Part shown: positions 35,393-46,454 of the stretch, in pieces
Layout of the letters: each line of letters starts with the position of its first letter
Position numbering within the stretch: position 1 is the first letter of the stretch
Assembly (NCBI GenBank): GCA_032622095.1
Contig: CP136061.1
Span: 18,666,991 to 18,730,990, forward strand
Source: Siphonodentalium dalli
Taxonomy: Eukaryota > Mollusca > Scaphopoda > Gadilida > Siphonodentaliidae
Reading direction: 5' to 3'
Length of the DNA stretch: 64,000 nucleotides
Notes under the pieces: model-generated
Databases searched by the model: none
What the model was told of the DNA's origin: nothing
Seen by the model: the letters and a program-made list of their open reading frames with translations, nothing else
Position numbers and translations under genes: made by a program

Positions 35393-35395
35393 TAT

Positions 35396-35958
35396 AGCTG
35401 ATTGGCAATCACAACTGATGCAGCTGTTTCTAACTCCTCTGGATGTGATCCATTTCTCGATGAAGGTTATGGCAAGTAGCATACCTCTTATCTCGCCGTG
35501 GTAGTTATTACTATCCTTGCTAACGGATTCTTTCAGTATAACTGGTTCTGAATTGAGGCCATCTAGGTATATAACAGCAGCTGCACCAGTTGGACCTGGA
35601 TTCCTAGTGATGACCCGTCAGTGAAGAGTGAAGACCATGATGTTGTTCTGATCACGTCCATTCAGGTATTTGGTTATGTCTTCTCGGGCTGCTTCCTTCT
35701 GAGATTTTGAACGAGTCGCTGCATTACCCAATTCGATGTCAGACTTTGGACTAGTTATGACAGCAACTCTGCACAGGAACATGTCTTTCTCGTACTTTGG
35801 CTGTGGCTCCATATTTAATTATGTCGTACCGAGCATGTATCTCGCCGCAGCATACATTTGCTTCATTTGAGAGCCTCCCTGTTTCACAACAGCCTCGTCC
35901 AAAATTCTTCTTAGCAACGATCCTTCTTTAGTCTGTTTCACTCGTATAAACTCTCGTA
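35396..35958 (-). pseudogene. I-like LINE, minus copy, 5' part (RT thumb to RNase H start)
   Basis: The minus strand gives REFIRVKQTKEGSLLRRIL, GGSQMKQMYAAARYMLGTT, KYEKDMFLCRVAVITSPK and the RNase H start. A TAA stop interrupts at about 35,820. Near 35,620 a tandem 7-bp duplication (CTTCACT) shifts the frame, and a 1-bp loss a few bases on restores it. Homology to the plus copy ends at about 35,958, the 5' truncation point. It continues at 31,735-32,582. Confidence 0.85.
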
Positions 35959-36132
35959 TTATTGCGGCTATAATTGTACAGTGTGGGCCGGATACAAACC
36001 GGTATATTGTTTGAACAAATCCGGACAATATACTAATTCACGAGAGTTATCGTTCGCTGATATATATTTTAGCCGCTTGAGGGAGCAGCTGCATTTACGT
36101 GAAAAAAACGAAACATTTTTCTGTTTTAAAAT

Positions 36133-36222
36133 ATGGAACGCGAACATAGAAGACGATACTCTAGTTCAGATGACGAGCTTTCTCACAAAAGAAGAAGATC
36201 CAAATCTCATAGTCCTAAAACG
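36133..36222 (+). CDS. SNIP1: SNIP1, coding exon 1
   Basis: ATG at 36,133 opens 30 codons (MEREHRRRYSSSDDELSHKR followed by an RRSKSHSP tail) rich in Arg and Ser, ending ACG|GTGACT in phase 0. The next exon at 44,276 also starts in phase 0 and continues the Arg/Ser-rich sequence. SNIP1 proteins have a long disordered basic N-terminus before the FHA domain, so this fits. The donor is acceptable but not consensus at +5, and the link over an 8-kb intron is inferred from phase and composition. A truncated LINE copy ends only about 175 bp upstream of the ATG. Confidence 0.55.
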
Positions 36223-36350
36223 GTGACTAGGCTTTTTGTATATGGCGTTTAATTGTAACTGTTTCCTAATCTCGACTCGGCCCACGCAATCTTTTATATC
36301 TCGAATCTACTCCACTCGTCCACTGTCAGTGTCACACTAATACTGGCCTC

Positions 36351-36433
36351 TGGAATGATTAACAGCCCAAGGGCCTATTAGAGGCCCGAGACGAAGTCGA
36401 CGGCGCTAATAGGCCCGAGGGATGTTAATCATT
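36351..36433. repeat. short palindrome
   Basis: GGAATGATTAACAGCCCAAG, then GGCCTATTAGxGGCCC, pairs with CTAATAGGCCCGAGGG and GTTAATCATTG. It lies within the SNIP1 intron. Confidence 0.55.
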
Positions 36434-36813
36434 GCAGAGGGCCGTTAATAAACAGTAGTGCCCGATACGATGATTGTATTACTATTATTACCGTACCACA
36501 CATTTGACCACGGCCAGTGGAATAATGAAGTATATATCTAGATTAAGCAGGGTTAAGAGAGAGATATTTCCAAGAGCATATAAATAAATAAAAATCAGCA
36601 TTGAAGACGAGTGACAAACGATGAGAGTTTGACAGTTAAAGTTATTTGTGCATATTCACACTTGAGACTTGCTTACTTACTTCTTCTTCTTTATGCCTAC
36701 ATATGAGCAACCTCCTTTTAGGAGTAACCAGATAATTCCATGTATTCCACCACCACACCGCACCAATATCTGAAATGTCCTTTTCAACTTCATCACCGCA
36801 TATATACACTATA

Positions 36814-37210
36814 TTCTCTTGAGTGCCTACTGCCTAATAAACATACATGTACGATTGTTAAAATCAAGGTAAAATTCCCACCTGTACGATCGTTATTTGG
36901 TCCTGTACGTTTATTAAATTAACAAAAAGAAATAATTCAGCAATCTTTAATTGTGTTATTCATAGATAAATGAACTCTGATTGTTGACAGTGATCAGCAC
37001 ACTGTAGATTCACAGACCTGGCTATCCATCGAAACTATTTCTGTCACATGGCATCAGTAAACCAGTCAGACGGTGCGTTTTGTTGGGATGTATGGTACTA
37101 ATATTTCCAGTCTGTACGTTTATTCCGCCCTGTACTATTATTCAGTTACGCGACATTTTCCAACCTGTACTATTATTCCACCCTGTACTTTTATTAGGCA
37201 CTCAAGAGTA
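36814..37210. mobile_element. TIR element with YACTCT...AATAA ends (family C, copy A)
   Basis: TCTCTTGAGTGCCTA at the left and TTAGGCACTCAAGAGTA at the right are inverted. Inside, motifs of the type CCTGTACTATTATTC and TGTACGATTGTTA recur several times in both orientations as subterminal repeats. Non-coding; in the SNIP1 intron. Confidence 0.6.
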
Positions 37211-37212
37211 CA

Positions 37213-37911
37213 TACTCTAGTGATCCGAATAACCGTACCCGTACGATTGTTAATTTTGGAGAAAAAATCCACCCCCTACGATTCTTATTCAAGCCCCTAC
37301 GATTATTTAATTTTGATCACCCATACTCCATGAATGATCGCATTATTCGTAGTTTTTAATCAAATGGCATGCATGAAACGGAATACGTTCAAAGAATTCG
37401 CGCAACCGTCTGGCATCGCAATATAATCAATGATTTGATCCATGGGAAGTAACTCCATCCTCGCACGTGTCGCTATTTTGCAATTCGTGCGACCCTATTG
37501 CAATAGACAGACCCCCCTCTGCGGGTATTGTTTATCGTTCATTCAGTGAGGCGAACAAAGGTGACTAAGAAGTTAATCAACGTCTGGGGCTCACGTTTGA
37601 AAGTTTCTTTAATTAGAACACAATTGAGTAGTTGGTGGACCGATTCCGACCAAAGAAAATTCGTATAAAAGTGTTGACACAGTGTTCTCCGTTCAAATCA
37701 ATGACATTGAAAAGGTTCTGCAAGAACCAGATGTTGTCCGTGCTGGGTCGAGGAGTGTTTATTATAAGTTTTTGTTTGATAATTAAATCAGTGTTCTTCA
37801 ATGATCTCCTTTTTCATTGACATTTCCACCCCCTACTATTATTCCGACCCCTACTATTATTAAAATTTGGCAAATTTTCCACCCCCTACTATTATTCGGA
37901 TCACTAGAGTA
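37213..37911. mobile_element. TIR element, family C, copy B
   Basis: TACTCTAGTGATCCGAATAA at the left is inverted at the right as TTATTCGGATCACTAGAGTA (perfect 20-bp ends). Subterminal CCCCCTACTATTATTC / CCCCTACGATTATT repeats occur on both sides. It abuts copy A, separated by two bases. The interior, about 500 bp, is non-coding. Confidence 0.7.
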
Positions 37912-37929
37912 CCACAGCTGAGTGTGTTC

Positions 37930-38312
37930 CACCACCACTACCGAGGAGAGATAACTCTATTACACCATCACCTGAAATGTCTACCAACTTACACCCCGAA
38001 GGGAGGAAATTTTGCCATTAACCCGTGGATCGTTGCCCACAGTAGGGTTCTTTATCGTGCACACATGGTTGTACACGGGACAGCCATTTACGTCCCCATC
38101 CGATGGGACGGCATGATCAAACCAGTGTCATCCCTGTACATGACACCGGGCGGGAGAGGATTACCGCTTCACGACACCTCAGCGAGGCATTCACGGTACT
38201 TTATATAGGTACGCTCGGGGCTCCCGACTTTTGTTTTGTCGAGGTGAATCGATTCGGGGTCCAAGCGAAACTTCTGGCCTGTAGTCGAATACGCTAACCA
38301 CTCAGCCATCCA
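37930..38312 (-). mobile_element. tRNA-derived SINE, Nin-DC-like body
   Basis: On the minus strand from 38,312 it begins GGATGGCTGAGTGGTTAGCG, a good A box of tRNA type, with a weaker B-box-like CGAATCGATTC about 60 bases on. The body (plus-strand text GGGTTCTTTATCGTGCACAC, GGACAGCCATTTACGTCCCC and CATCCGATGGGACGG) resembles the conserved Nin-DC central domain of eumetazoan SINEs as I remember it. This was not checked against a library. Confidence 0.5.
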
Positions 38313-38656
38313 ACAATAATTCAACCATATACCGTGATTCCCAATCATAAATCCACTGCAGTGTGAGGAAAATATGATATGGTATGATGTTACTGCACTG
38401 TGCGTCTTTTTGTACAAATGCACAGCTATCCACTGATTAGGTAGTTCAAAATGCACACAATACTTAAAGGTAAATATCAACAGTTACAATACGTAGTATT
38501 TCGTTAATAACTTAATATACCGGTATCGAACTACTGGTTCAGCTGCGATGATACACGTGGGTGGGAAATTAGCTGCAACATCGCACGATCCCCTTGATCG
38601 CGGCACAATTGTCTTCATACTTGATTAATACCTGACGAATCTTCAATACATACCGG

Positions 38657-38837
38657 TACTCTCAGGTGCCAAATAATAGTGTCGGCACGATTATTAATTT
38701 TGCAGAAAATTCCCAACGATCACTATTATTTGGAATTGAGACATAGAGTGAAATTGCCATCACTATTATTAATTTCAGCCTAAATCCCCACACATCACTA
38801 TTATTAGGCCATCACGATTATTAGGCACCTGAGAGTA
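38657..38837. mobile_element. TIR element, family C, copy C (short)
   Basis: TACTCTCAGGTGCCAAATAA and inverted TTATTAGGCACCTGAGAGTA bound 181 bp containing repeated CACTATTATT in both orientations. The smallest member of the family; intronic. Confidence 0.72.
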
Positions 38838-41693
38838 CTTAAAAAAGCCGAAACGAAAACCGAGAGTCAACTCTTTTAATCAAAAACCGTAACCGAGTCA
38901 AAATTTCAAAACCGTCCATCACTACTGTATTTTGTAATATCTCTTGAATTTGATTGAAATACTAAAGTCTGAAGGCTGAATGATAACAAACCTGAACTCA
39001 AACTATTTGAAGTTTTCACAGATGAAAGCTAGATGAAGCCAAACGTACTTTACAGTATGATTCCAACTGTTTGTAAAGTTAAATGTCTTATGTCAATATA
39101 TATAAATCATAAATGTTTTGTACATGTATCTTGTTATGATATGAATTGGGACCTGGAGTTTGGGTGCCCAAACCGGTAAATCGTATGAAAACCAGCCTGG
39201 GTATGTCCCTGGCTACCGACTTCCCCAATGAAATAAAACTGGATCCAGGTAGTGTTTGAAGGTTGTAGAATTTACGTTTCGGTTTCAGGGCTGGCGGTCT
39301 AGAAAATTCAGGAGGGCTATTAATAGCCCTCCTAGATTTGCCTAGGAGGGCTATAGCCCTCCTCAACTTTTAAAGTTATGATTTATTTTATCGGAGTTAC
39401 TACTACCGTTAGTTTGTCTATTTTTGATGTTTAACTCCAGCTGAATTAATTTTGTTATGTGGAAACAAAATGTCCATAGTTGTGAATGTCGAATCCCCCA
39501 CAGTAATTATGGTATGGTGAATATTTAACTATGTTTTATATGTTATGATAATATATATGAAACACAAACAAAATGTAAGGGTGTTTGTACTCAACAATTT
39601 GTCAGATGGTGTCCAACCCATGCAACGAAAATGGGTGAGCTTGTCCATGTTAAAAGCATTCTCCATGAAACTGAAAGTGTAATTTTACATAAAATACACA
39701 ATCAAAAACAATATTAAATTCAGAGTATTTACACTTGAACACAGTTACAAATATTATGACTGCTTTATTTCTCAAAAGTAATCCATATTCCATTACCCAT
39801 CGCGGACTGCTGCTTCCAGCGGTCAAGTCTCTCTTTATAGATTTACTGGGTGTTTGCAATTGGGGATATAGAGAATAATTTTTGAATAACAGTGTAAACA
39901 AGAATACTTGGAGACATCAGCTAATTATATTAAAAGATTGTCAATCGAAGCGAGAAAATGAATGACAGCCAGCTAAATACAATTTTCACTGATAGGAACC
40001 GGTAACGGAACGAAAGATTGAACTCATTTGAGACAGTGACATTTGGTTCTCACTATCCATAAACATGTGTTGATTTTATCCAGTGAAATATATTGTAAGC
40101 TCAATCTTATGAAGAGAAATAATTTATTTTGTTCTTAAAATGTGTGAGAATCGATCAAAAGATCTGATTTACGAAACAGTTCGTTCCGGAATTAATGATT
40201 CCGATATAATGCCATTTGACATTACCATCAGGTCACGCATGCGCACACTGTACAATATAATTACGATTTAGAGGCAGTATTTTACTCATTAAACACAATA
40301 CATTAACTAAATAATAAATGTCCTATTGTAGACGAGGCGGGTTAACATAACTTCTCGGACAATATGAAGAACTGTCAGCAGATGCAGAACTTCTCAGACA
40401 CATAACTAATTCACAACTTTGTGAGATCATACGGCATCAGTGTCTAATCTGATAATACAGCACTGGTCAGCACTAGTGACTACGTCAAGAAGACCATACA
40501 CTGTAGATACATGTATTTTTTGAAAACGTATATTTGTATATACCGGTATATATAGCATCGCCAGAACCAAGAGTGAAACAGACTTGCTCCATGATTAAAT
40601 GATTTGATATAATTTGAGTGACATTAATCAGCTACTGATGATTACGAAGCCAACAACAACAAAGTGTTGCAATTTATCAACAGAGCAAATTTGATTGTGT
40701 GAATACTTACTACGACGGGAGGTGAATGTCAATATCCTGGGGACCTTTTTCTGTGAAAACATGAACTAAATCACATGTAAAACAAAGATCATACCCCATC
40801 ATAGACACTCCTGTATTTCTTCCCGCTGCTAAAACGGAAAGGAGCATTAGAATGGTGTACATAACCTCAAGCATTTAAACTCACACACCACTAACGGTTG
40901 TGGGCGATACCGATACTATTCGTTTAAACAGTATTATACCGTTAGTGTGCGGTAAGATAAATTGGTGAGTTGTGCTCGCTCAGTTAATCTTGGGCTAGAG
41001 ATTTAATAATTTTAGAGCACCAATCAAATTGTGATTGAGCAGCACCAGATTACTATTTCCGGAACTGATAAAGACATTGCATCTTCGGTGTTGAATATTC
41101 TATTAAATTTAGTTTTCAAGGTATTCCGCAATGCATTTATAAGAGAGTTATTAAACCGTTACGACAGGCATTGATCACCGTAGTGAGTTTTCACACATAA
41201 TCGACATTGCTTTGTCGATAAAACACAATACTTTTTGTCACAAAACGAGTGACTGTTTTGATTTGTTTGCAAGAGATTGGAGAATGGCGTAACCTAGTTT
41301 TGATGCGCAAATTGACGTTTCGAGTTACCGGGTAGTTATCGAAAAACAGCCGGTTTGAGAGTAGAATATATAGCTGAAATCTTGGTTAGCTGAATACGGC
41401 TATTGTACCGGTAGCTGTATTCTCATATTTGCCAGACCTGTACACTACAGTACAGACTGACAAGTACAGTCTACAGCCTAGGCAGTAGGCTTTACTAGTA
41501 GTCTACAGTACAGGTACAGTGTGCTATTAATACTCTTCCTAGGACAGTGTTTGAATAGTATAGATTGTAGATCATTTTATAAACTTAAGTCTCTTCTTTT
41601 TATTCAATGCAGTGTGCTAAGTCTGTTCAATCATTCTGGATGAAAATGTTTTGGTTGACAAATGTACCACTAGAGATTTATAGAGAACTAGTG
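38838..41693. other. SNIP1 intron, mostly unassigned
   Basis: The only structures noted are a compact inverted/direct repeat of AGGAGGGCTAT and AGCCCTCCT at 39,308-39,364 and an imperfect inverted repeat (CCACTAACGGT ... ACCGTTAGTG) at 40,890-40,950. No exon was recognised. Confidence 0.4.
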
Positions 41694-41697
41694 TTAA

Positions 41698-42079
41698 CCC
41701 TTTCAGTGCCAGGTCTGATTTTTGTATCAACCCATATACCCTGTGCCAATGCATTCTCTTATATATGCGAGTCGACCATAGGTCGCCTCGCATATATAAG
41801 AGAACGCATTGGCCTAACAATTTTTCATCATTTGTTATTATTTTTTACAATTTTTTACAATTTTAATAATTGTTTCTTATATTCTTTAACAGACTTATTT
41901 TGTAGGTTTAGGGCCAGGGAATCTTAAGTTTTTTATGGGAATCAAAATTATTACTATGTATACTTCGTAATAGTTTTGAGTTATAACATGCCCCTAAGTT
42001 TTATTTTTCATTTTTTTTAGTGCCGATTTTACAGACCGTAAATTAGGGCCGATAGGATCGGCCCCTGGCACTGAAAGGG
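41698..42079. mobile_element. TTAA-flanked MITE with CCCTTTCAGTGCCAGG termini and 67-nt hairpin
   Basis: TTAA at 41,694-41,697 and 42,080-42,083 flank a 382-bp element whose ends CCCTTTCAGTGCCAGG and CCTGGCACTGAAAGGG are perfect inverted repeats. The right half carries an extra hairpin-like CCGATAGGATCGG. The hairpin module is at 41,746-41,812. TTAA duplication and a CCC start are typical of piggyBac-type termini. In the SNIP1 intron. Confidence 0.82.
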
Positions 42080-42710
42080 TTAATGTTCACAGTGAGCGTG
42101 AAAACTCTGTCCAGCTATAGCGTATCAATTGATGTAAAAGCAAACTGCCATTGACGTAATCTGTGAATTCTCAATTGTTCACTAAAGGTGTGAAACAAAC
42201 AGCGATATCTAATCAGGCACTTGTTGTTATTGTCAGGCTAAAATCATTACTGTATACACCCGTCAGTAAGCTCATCCTCGAAGATAATCCCAGTCTGGGT
42301 TTTTTACCCTAGATAAAACATGGAGTGGTCCTCCTAGATAAGCCCACCCCTATATATGAGCATTTGGAAGGTGAATACAATCACGTCTTTCTATCCTGTA
42401 GAATAGGAGAAGATACTCAACCCCATCTGTGATTTTATTATTTTTTCCAGTTGTTTTTCTTTAAAGATACGGGTGGTGTTGGCAGTGGGTATGCTGTTAA
42501 AATATTCACCTCTGTCAAAACAGCCATAAACAGAAATAATAGTAAAATATAGACAGTCATTGTTCTTATACCAATCAGAAATATGGCAAAAACAGTATGT
42601 TATTGTCAAATGTTTTTCCTTTGTTATGTAAACAAAAGCAAAAAAACGTTACAGAACCTGGCTTTTGTTTAGATCCAGATATGGTAAACATAAAGAGCGT
42701 TAATTTATAC

Positions 42711-43455
42711 CCCCCGCAACGAAGTTAGGGGGGGTATACTGGAGTCAGCTTGTCCGTCCGTCCGTGGACACAAATTTGTCCGGAGTTTTTCTCAGTCGTT
42801 TTTTGATCAATTTCCGTGAAACTTGGCACAGACATCAATCACCATGGGAACCTGCGATTATGACGTTTGTCCGACTTTTTTTGGTGGAGTTATCCCCCCT
42901 TTTTCGACTTAGAAATTTTTCGCAACATGTATACTTTTGTCCGAGCTTTTATTCCTACATTTTTCGGTCAATTTGTTTAAAACGTGGCACAGATATTTAG
43001 TACCATGGGAACTTGTGCACCTGCGATTATGACGTCTGTCCGACATTTTTTGGTGGAGTTATCCCCCTTTTTCGACTTAGAATTTTTTTGCAACATGCAT
43101 AATTTTGTCCGAGCTTTTATTCTTACATTTTTCGGTCAATGTTTTTTAATCTTGGCACTGATATTTAGTACCATGGGAACCTGTGCACCTGCGATTATGA
43201 CGTCTGTCCGACATTTTTTGTGTGGAGTTATTCCCCTTTTTCGACTTAGAATTTTGTTCGCAACATATAAAAATTTTGTCCAAGCTTTTATTCCTACATT
43301 TTTCGGTCAATAGGTATAAGATTAGGGTTATGGTTGTACACCTGCAATGGGAACTGTTATTTTATTATTTAACTAAATGTTTACTGACATGTGAAACATC
43401 TTAGTATTTTAAAAACAGGGGGGTATCCGTAGTCCCATTGGGACAGTCACACCTC
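42711..43455 (+). repeat. interspersed repeat, module family M (three ~170-bp modules)
   Basis: Starts at CCCCCCGCAACGAAGTTAGG, then GGGGGGTATACTGGAGTCAG and (CCGT)n. Three successive modules share ACCTGCGATTATGACGTCTG, TGGTGGAGTTATCCCCC and TTTTTCGACTTAGAA. It ends GGGGGGTATCCGTAGTCCCA. Frames across it are not genes. In the SNIP1 intron. Confidence 0.75.
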
Positions 43456-43921
43456 TAGTTTGTTACTGTTTTCCTGATATGGAAATAATAAAGAGCGTTT
43501 ATATCATTTGTGTGTGATTAACCAATAGAATTGCGGTGTGTTATGTGAACAGAAGCAAAACTTCTGTAACACAAGCAGGCTCTTGTTTACATACACCATC
43601 ATACGTCTTGACAACTATATACTATTTACGCGCTGATTATGTTTGTCATATGAACAAAACTATTTATATTTTAATAGTCCTTCTGTTGATGGCGATGTGA
43701 ACAAATATGAATATTTATGAAAGGAACGCCGCCTGTGCCTTTAAAAATAAAGATGTATAATAGTATACACTTGTGTTAATACTGTTGTGAACTGTGAACT
43801 ATACACATCTTATTCTATTCTTACCAGTAGTTGTTGGATCAACCAAAGAGGTATCAAATCAAAATCAAAGGATGTGTCATGAATAAGCCCAGTACCCACA
43901 TTTTGAGCAAAAATGTGCACT

Positions 43922-43945
43922 AGCCCCCCCCCCCCCCCCCCCCCC
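43922..43945. repeat. poly-C tract (~23 nt)
   Basis: Uninterrupted C run. Similar long C or G runs are at 19,771, 50,111, 50,467 and 51,208. Confidence 0.9.
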
Positions 43946-44046
43946 ACCCAGGCATAATGACTGGTGTATACACCTGGAATATTTGACAGCCTGGCAAATA
44001 TTCAATGAATGCCGACCGACATACTCTCCATAACAAATTGCATTGA

Positions 44047-44251
44047 AAAAAATGTTTATATACATGTATGCGAGGCTCCCTATGGTAGCTTCGCATATAT
44101 ATAAGAGAATTCATTGTCCTAACAATATATACCTGGACGTTGTAAGCCAGTGCATTCTCTTATATATAGGAAGCCTCGCACATATAAGAGAATGCACAGG
44201 CACATGCTATTTAATGCTGCACCAGCGCAGCTCCCATCATGAAATGGTTAA
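44047..44251. mobile_element. degenerate TTAA-type MITE with two diverged hairpins
   Basis: The right end GCTCCCATCATGAAATGGTTAA and the AATGCTGCACCAGxGCAGCT motif match the copy at 52,523-52,781. The hairpins (about 44,053-44,117 and 44,147-44,200) have lost parts of their arms. The element ends 25 bp before the SNIP1 exon 2. Confidence 0.65.
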
Positions 44252-44275
44252 TATATTGATTTTATTTACTTTCAG

Positions 44276-45103
44276 GATAAAAAATTTAGACCGAGAAGTA
44301 GGAGTCCACATAATAGAAAGATAAAACGGGAAAGAAATGTTCGTCAGAGTAGTCAGAAAAAAAGGATGGATTGGCAAAACGAACGACCAACTGCAGATAA
44401 TCCAAGACCTATAAAGCGGGAATCAGAGGGTGTATTTGATTCTCAGAGTCTGAGACGAGAACGGCAGATAAATGATGAAAGACGTAGGAAGCATCGGAAA
44501 GAACAAAAAGGGAATCCTTTCAAAGACATAAAAATTGAAAGGGAACAGTTTGGAACTTCTGATGCAAACGATGATAAAACAGAACCTACTGAAAAGCAGA
44601 AGCCAAATTTTGAATTATCTGGGAAGTTAACAGAGGAAACTAACACTTATAAAGGGGTGGTTATAAAATATAATGAACCTCCTGAGGCGCGCAAGCCAAA
44701 AATTCGCTGGCGATTATATCCCTTTAAGAATGATGACCCTATGCCGTTGTTACATCTACACAGGCAGAGTGCTTATCTTCTCGGAAGACAGCGAAGGATA
44801 GCTGATATTCCAATCGATCATCCTTCATGCTCCAAACAGCATGCTGTTTTACAGTTCAGACTTGTGACATATGAAAGGCAGGATGGGAAGACTGGGCGCA
44901 GGGTTCGCCCTTATATCATAGACTTGGGGTCGGCAAATGGGACGTATGTAAACAATAACAGGATTGATTCTGAGTATTATGTTGAATTGATGGAGAAGGA
45001 TGTGCTCAAGTTTGGCTTTAGTTCTCGAGAATATGTTCTCTTACATTCGGGATCAGACACTTCGGAAATCGTTGATGAAATGGACGATCAGGGTGAGCCA
45101 TGA
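44276..45103 (+). CDS. SNIP1: SNIP1, exon 2 with FHA domain
   Basis: The exon follows acceptor ttactttcag and runs 276 codons to TGA. With exon 1 the protein is 305 residues, shorter than the roughly 400 of vertebrate SNIP1. After a basic, charged, disordered region comes the family signature NFELSGKLTEETNTYKGVVI and EPPEARKPKIRWRLYPF. The FHA domain follows (about 172-288): LLGRQRR (phospho-Thr-binding Gly-Arg, 200-201), HPSCSKQHAVLQ (214-), IIDLGSANGTYVNN (244-) and DVLKFGFSSREYVLLH. These blocks match SNIP1 from vertebrates almost residue for residue as I recall. SNIP1 is a nuclear protein linked to Smad/CBP signalling, cyclin D1 RNA stability and the activated spliceosome. All FHA residues expected are present, so the gene looks functional. 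The whole FHA domain lies in a single exon. Confidence 0.93.
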   Translation, partial: DKKFRPRSRSPHNRKIKRERNVRQSSQKKRMDWQNERPTADNPRPIKRESEGVFDSQSLRRERQINDERRRKHRKEQKGNPFKDIKIEREQFGTSDANDDKTEPTEKQKPNFELSGKLTEETNTYKGVVIKYNEPPEARKPKIRWRLYPFKNDDPMPLLHLHRQSAYLLGRQRRIADIPIDHPSCSKQHAVLQFRLVTYERQDGKTGRRVRPYIIDLGSANGTYVNNNRIDSEYYVELMEKDVLKFGFSSREYVLLHSGSDTSEIVDEMDDQGEP

Positions 45104-45343
45104 TTGACAAACTAAATATGGCCTATTCATTCCTGGTCTATTTTTTCCCGGTTTATGTACAAGTTTAAACTTTTTTTTGTAATGTAAATCTAACAATAGT
45201 CCAAATTGGTACCACATATTGGTATTAGTAGCAGTTTATTCACATATTCCAGTATCGGAACATAATTCTCACCAGCTTAATATGTGGAGATAAGAAATTA
45301 CTTGACTAAGCTAGATCTTTCCACTTCCAGGAGAGCACTTTAA

Positions 45344-46016
45344 CCCTTTCAGTGCCAGGGGCCGATCTCATCGGCCCTAATTTACGGTCTGTAAAATCGG
45401 CCCTTTTTTGGGTATGCTTAAGCATGCTACCGCTATTCTCAAAGTAATTGACCAGAAAAACGGGGTGATACCCCGGTCATGGCCGCGGTGATACCGGTAA
45501 TAAACGGTAGTAGTATCGAGACGGTCATGGCGGTGGAGTTACGGTATTGGGCGATAATGATACCGCGGTCTTTTAGCGGGCACCGCATTAATTTTACCAG
45601 TACCCGCGGTATTGGAGGATACCGCGGTATAGTACCGCCATATTAACGGGGTGACACCACGTTATTGGTGGTCAATTACTTTAAGTATAGCGGTATAGCG
45701 AATTTAAAAACAAACTGGATAAAACCTTAGGGGGATGTTATAACTCAAAACTATCGTCAAGTATTCATAGTAATAATATTGATGCCCATGAAAAACGTAA
45801 GATTCCCTGGCACTAAACCTACAAAATAAGTCTGATAAAGAATACAAGAAAAAATTATCAAAATTGTAAAAAATAATAACAAATGATGAAAAATTGTTAG
45901 GCCAATGCATTCTCTTATATATGCGAGGCGACCTATGGTCGACTCGCATATATAAGAGAATGCATTGGCACAGGGTATATGGGTTGATACAAAAATCAGA
46001 CCTGGCACTGAAAGGG
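45344..46016. mobile_element. TTAA-flanked MITE (CCCTTTCAGTGCCAGG ends) with nested insertion
   Basis: TTAA at 45,340-45,343 and 46,017-46,020 flank ends CCCTTTCAGTGCCAGG and CCTGGCACTGAAAGGG. The hairpin module is at 45,902-45,968. It is the same family as 41,698-42,079, inverted, but longer by about 270 bp owing to the element at 45,428-45,695. It lies just downstream of SNIP1. Confidence 0.82.
45428..45695. mobile_element. nested TIR element with TACCGCTATxCT ends
   Basis: TACCGCTATTCTCAAAGTAA...TTGACCA and inverted TGGTGGTCAATTACTTTAAG...TATAGCGGTA bound a CG-rich core with many ACCGCGGT palindromes. It splits a TTAA-type MITE, so it is younger than that insertion. Confidence 0.68.
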
Positions 46017-46454
46017 TTAAAAATCTTTCAGGAATTTATGAAAACTGGACTTATTCTTAATTACAAAAGGACACATCTATGCTGAATGTTACTTTTTAAA
46101 ATGTACATAGGGTTCTTTGTTCCCCAGTTTTCAAACCACCAAAGTTGATCATTCAACTGGCAAATGAGTTTAGTCCCTCTAGCGAGGCACTGCACTCTAC
46201 TTTACCATGTTGATGCCCTAAATTCTTTCAGGAAATCCTAATATATTTGTATTCGTAGATGCCAGGAGTGAATATTCCATCTTTAAATTGTCAAGGATCC
46301 ATATCAAGTCACAAAAAGAGAGTTAATTTTTGTAAATCAAAATCATGATTATACATAGTTTGTGATGCATGTATGTTTATTTGATATCTGTATGTTTATT
46401 TGATATCTGACATGCAGTTTCATTCAGATTTACTGGTTGGAACCAGTATAAATG

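Noticed and set aside
38242-38312. Functional tRNA gene on the minus strand
   Set aside because: The A box is good but the B box is poor and no cloverleaf closes; a SINE head is more likely.
42764-43404. Overlapping plus-strand frames with repeated ELSPFFDLEF-like segments
   Set aside because: They follow the three tandem modules of a dispersed repeat. Frame is not maintained between modules and similar blocks elsewhere are not open.
45904-46085. Frames reading CILLYMRGDLWSTRIYKRMHW, recurring at several loci
   Set aside because: They are translations of the 67-nt hairpin and flanks in MITEs; the opposite strand is similarly open.
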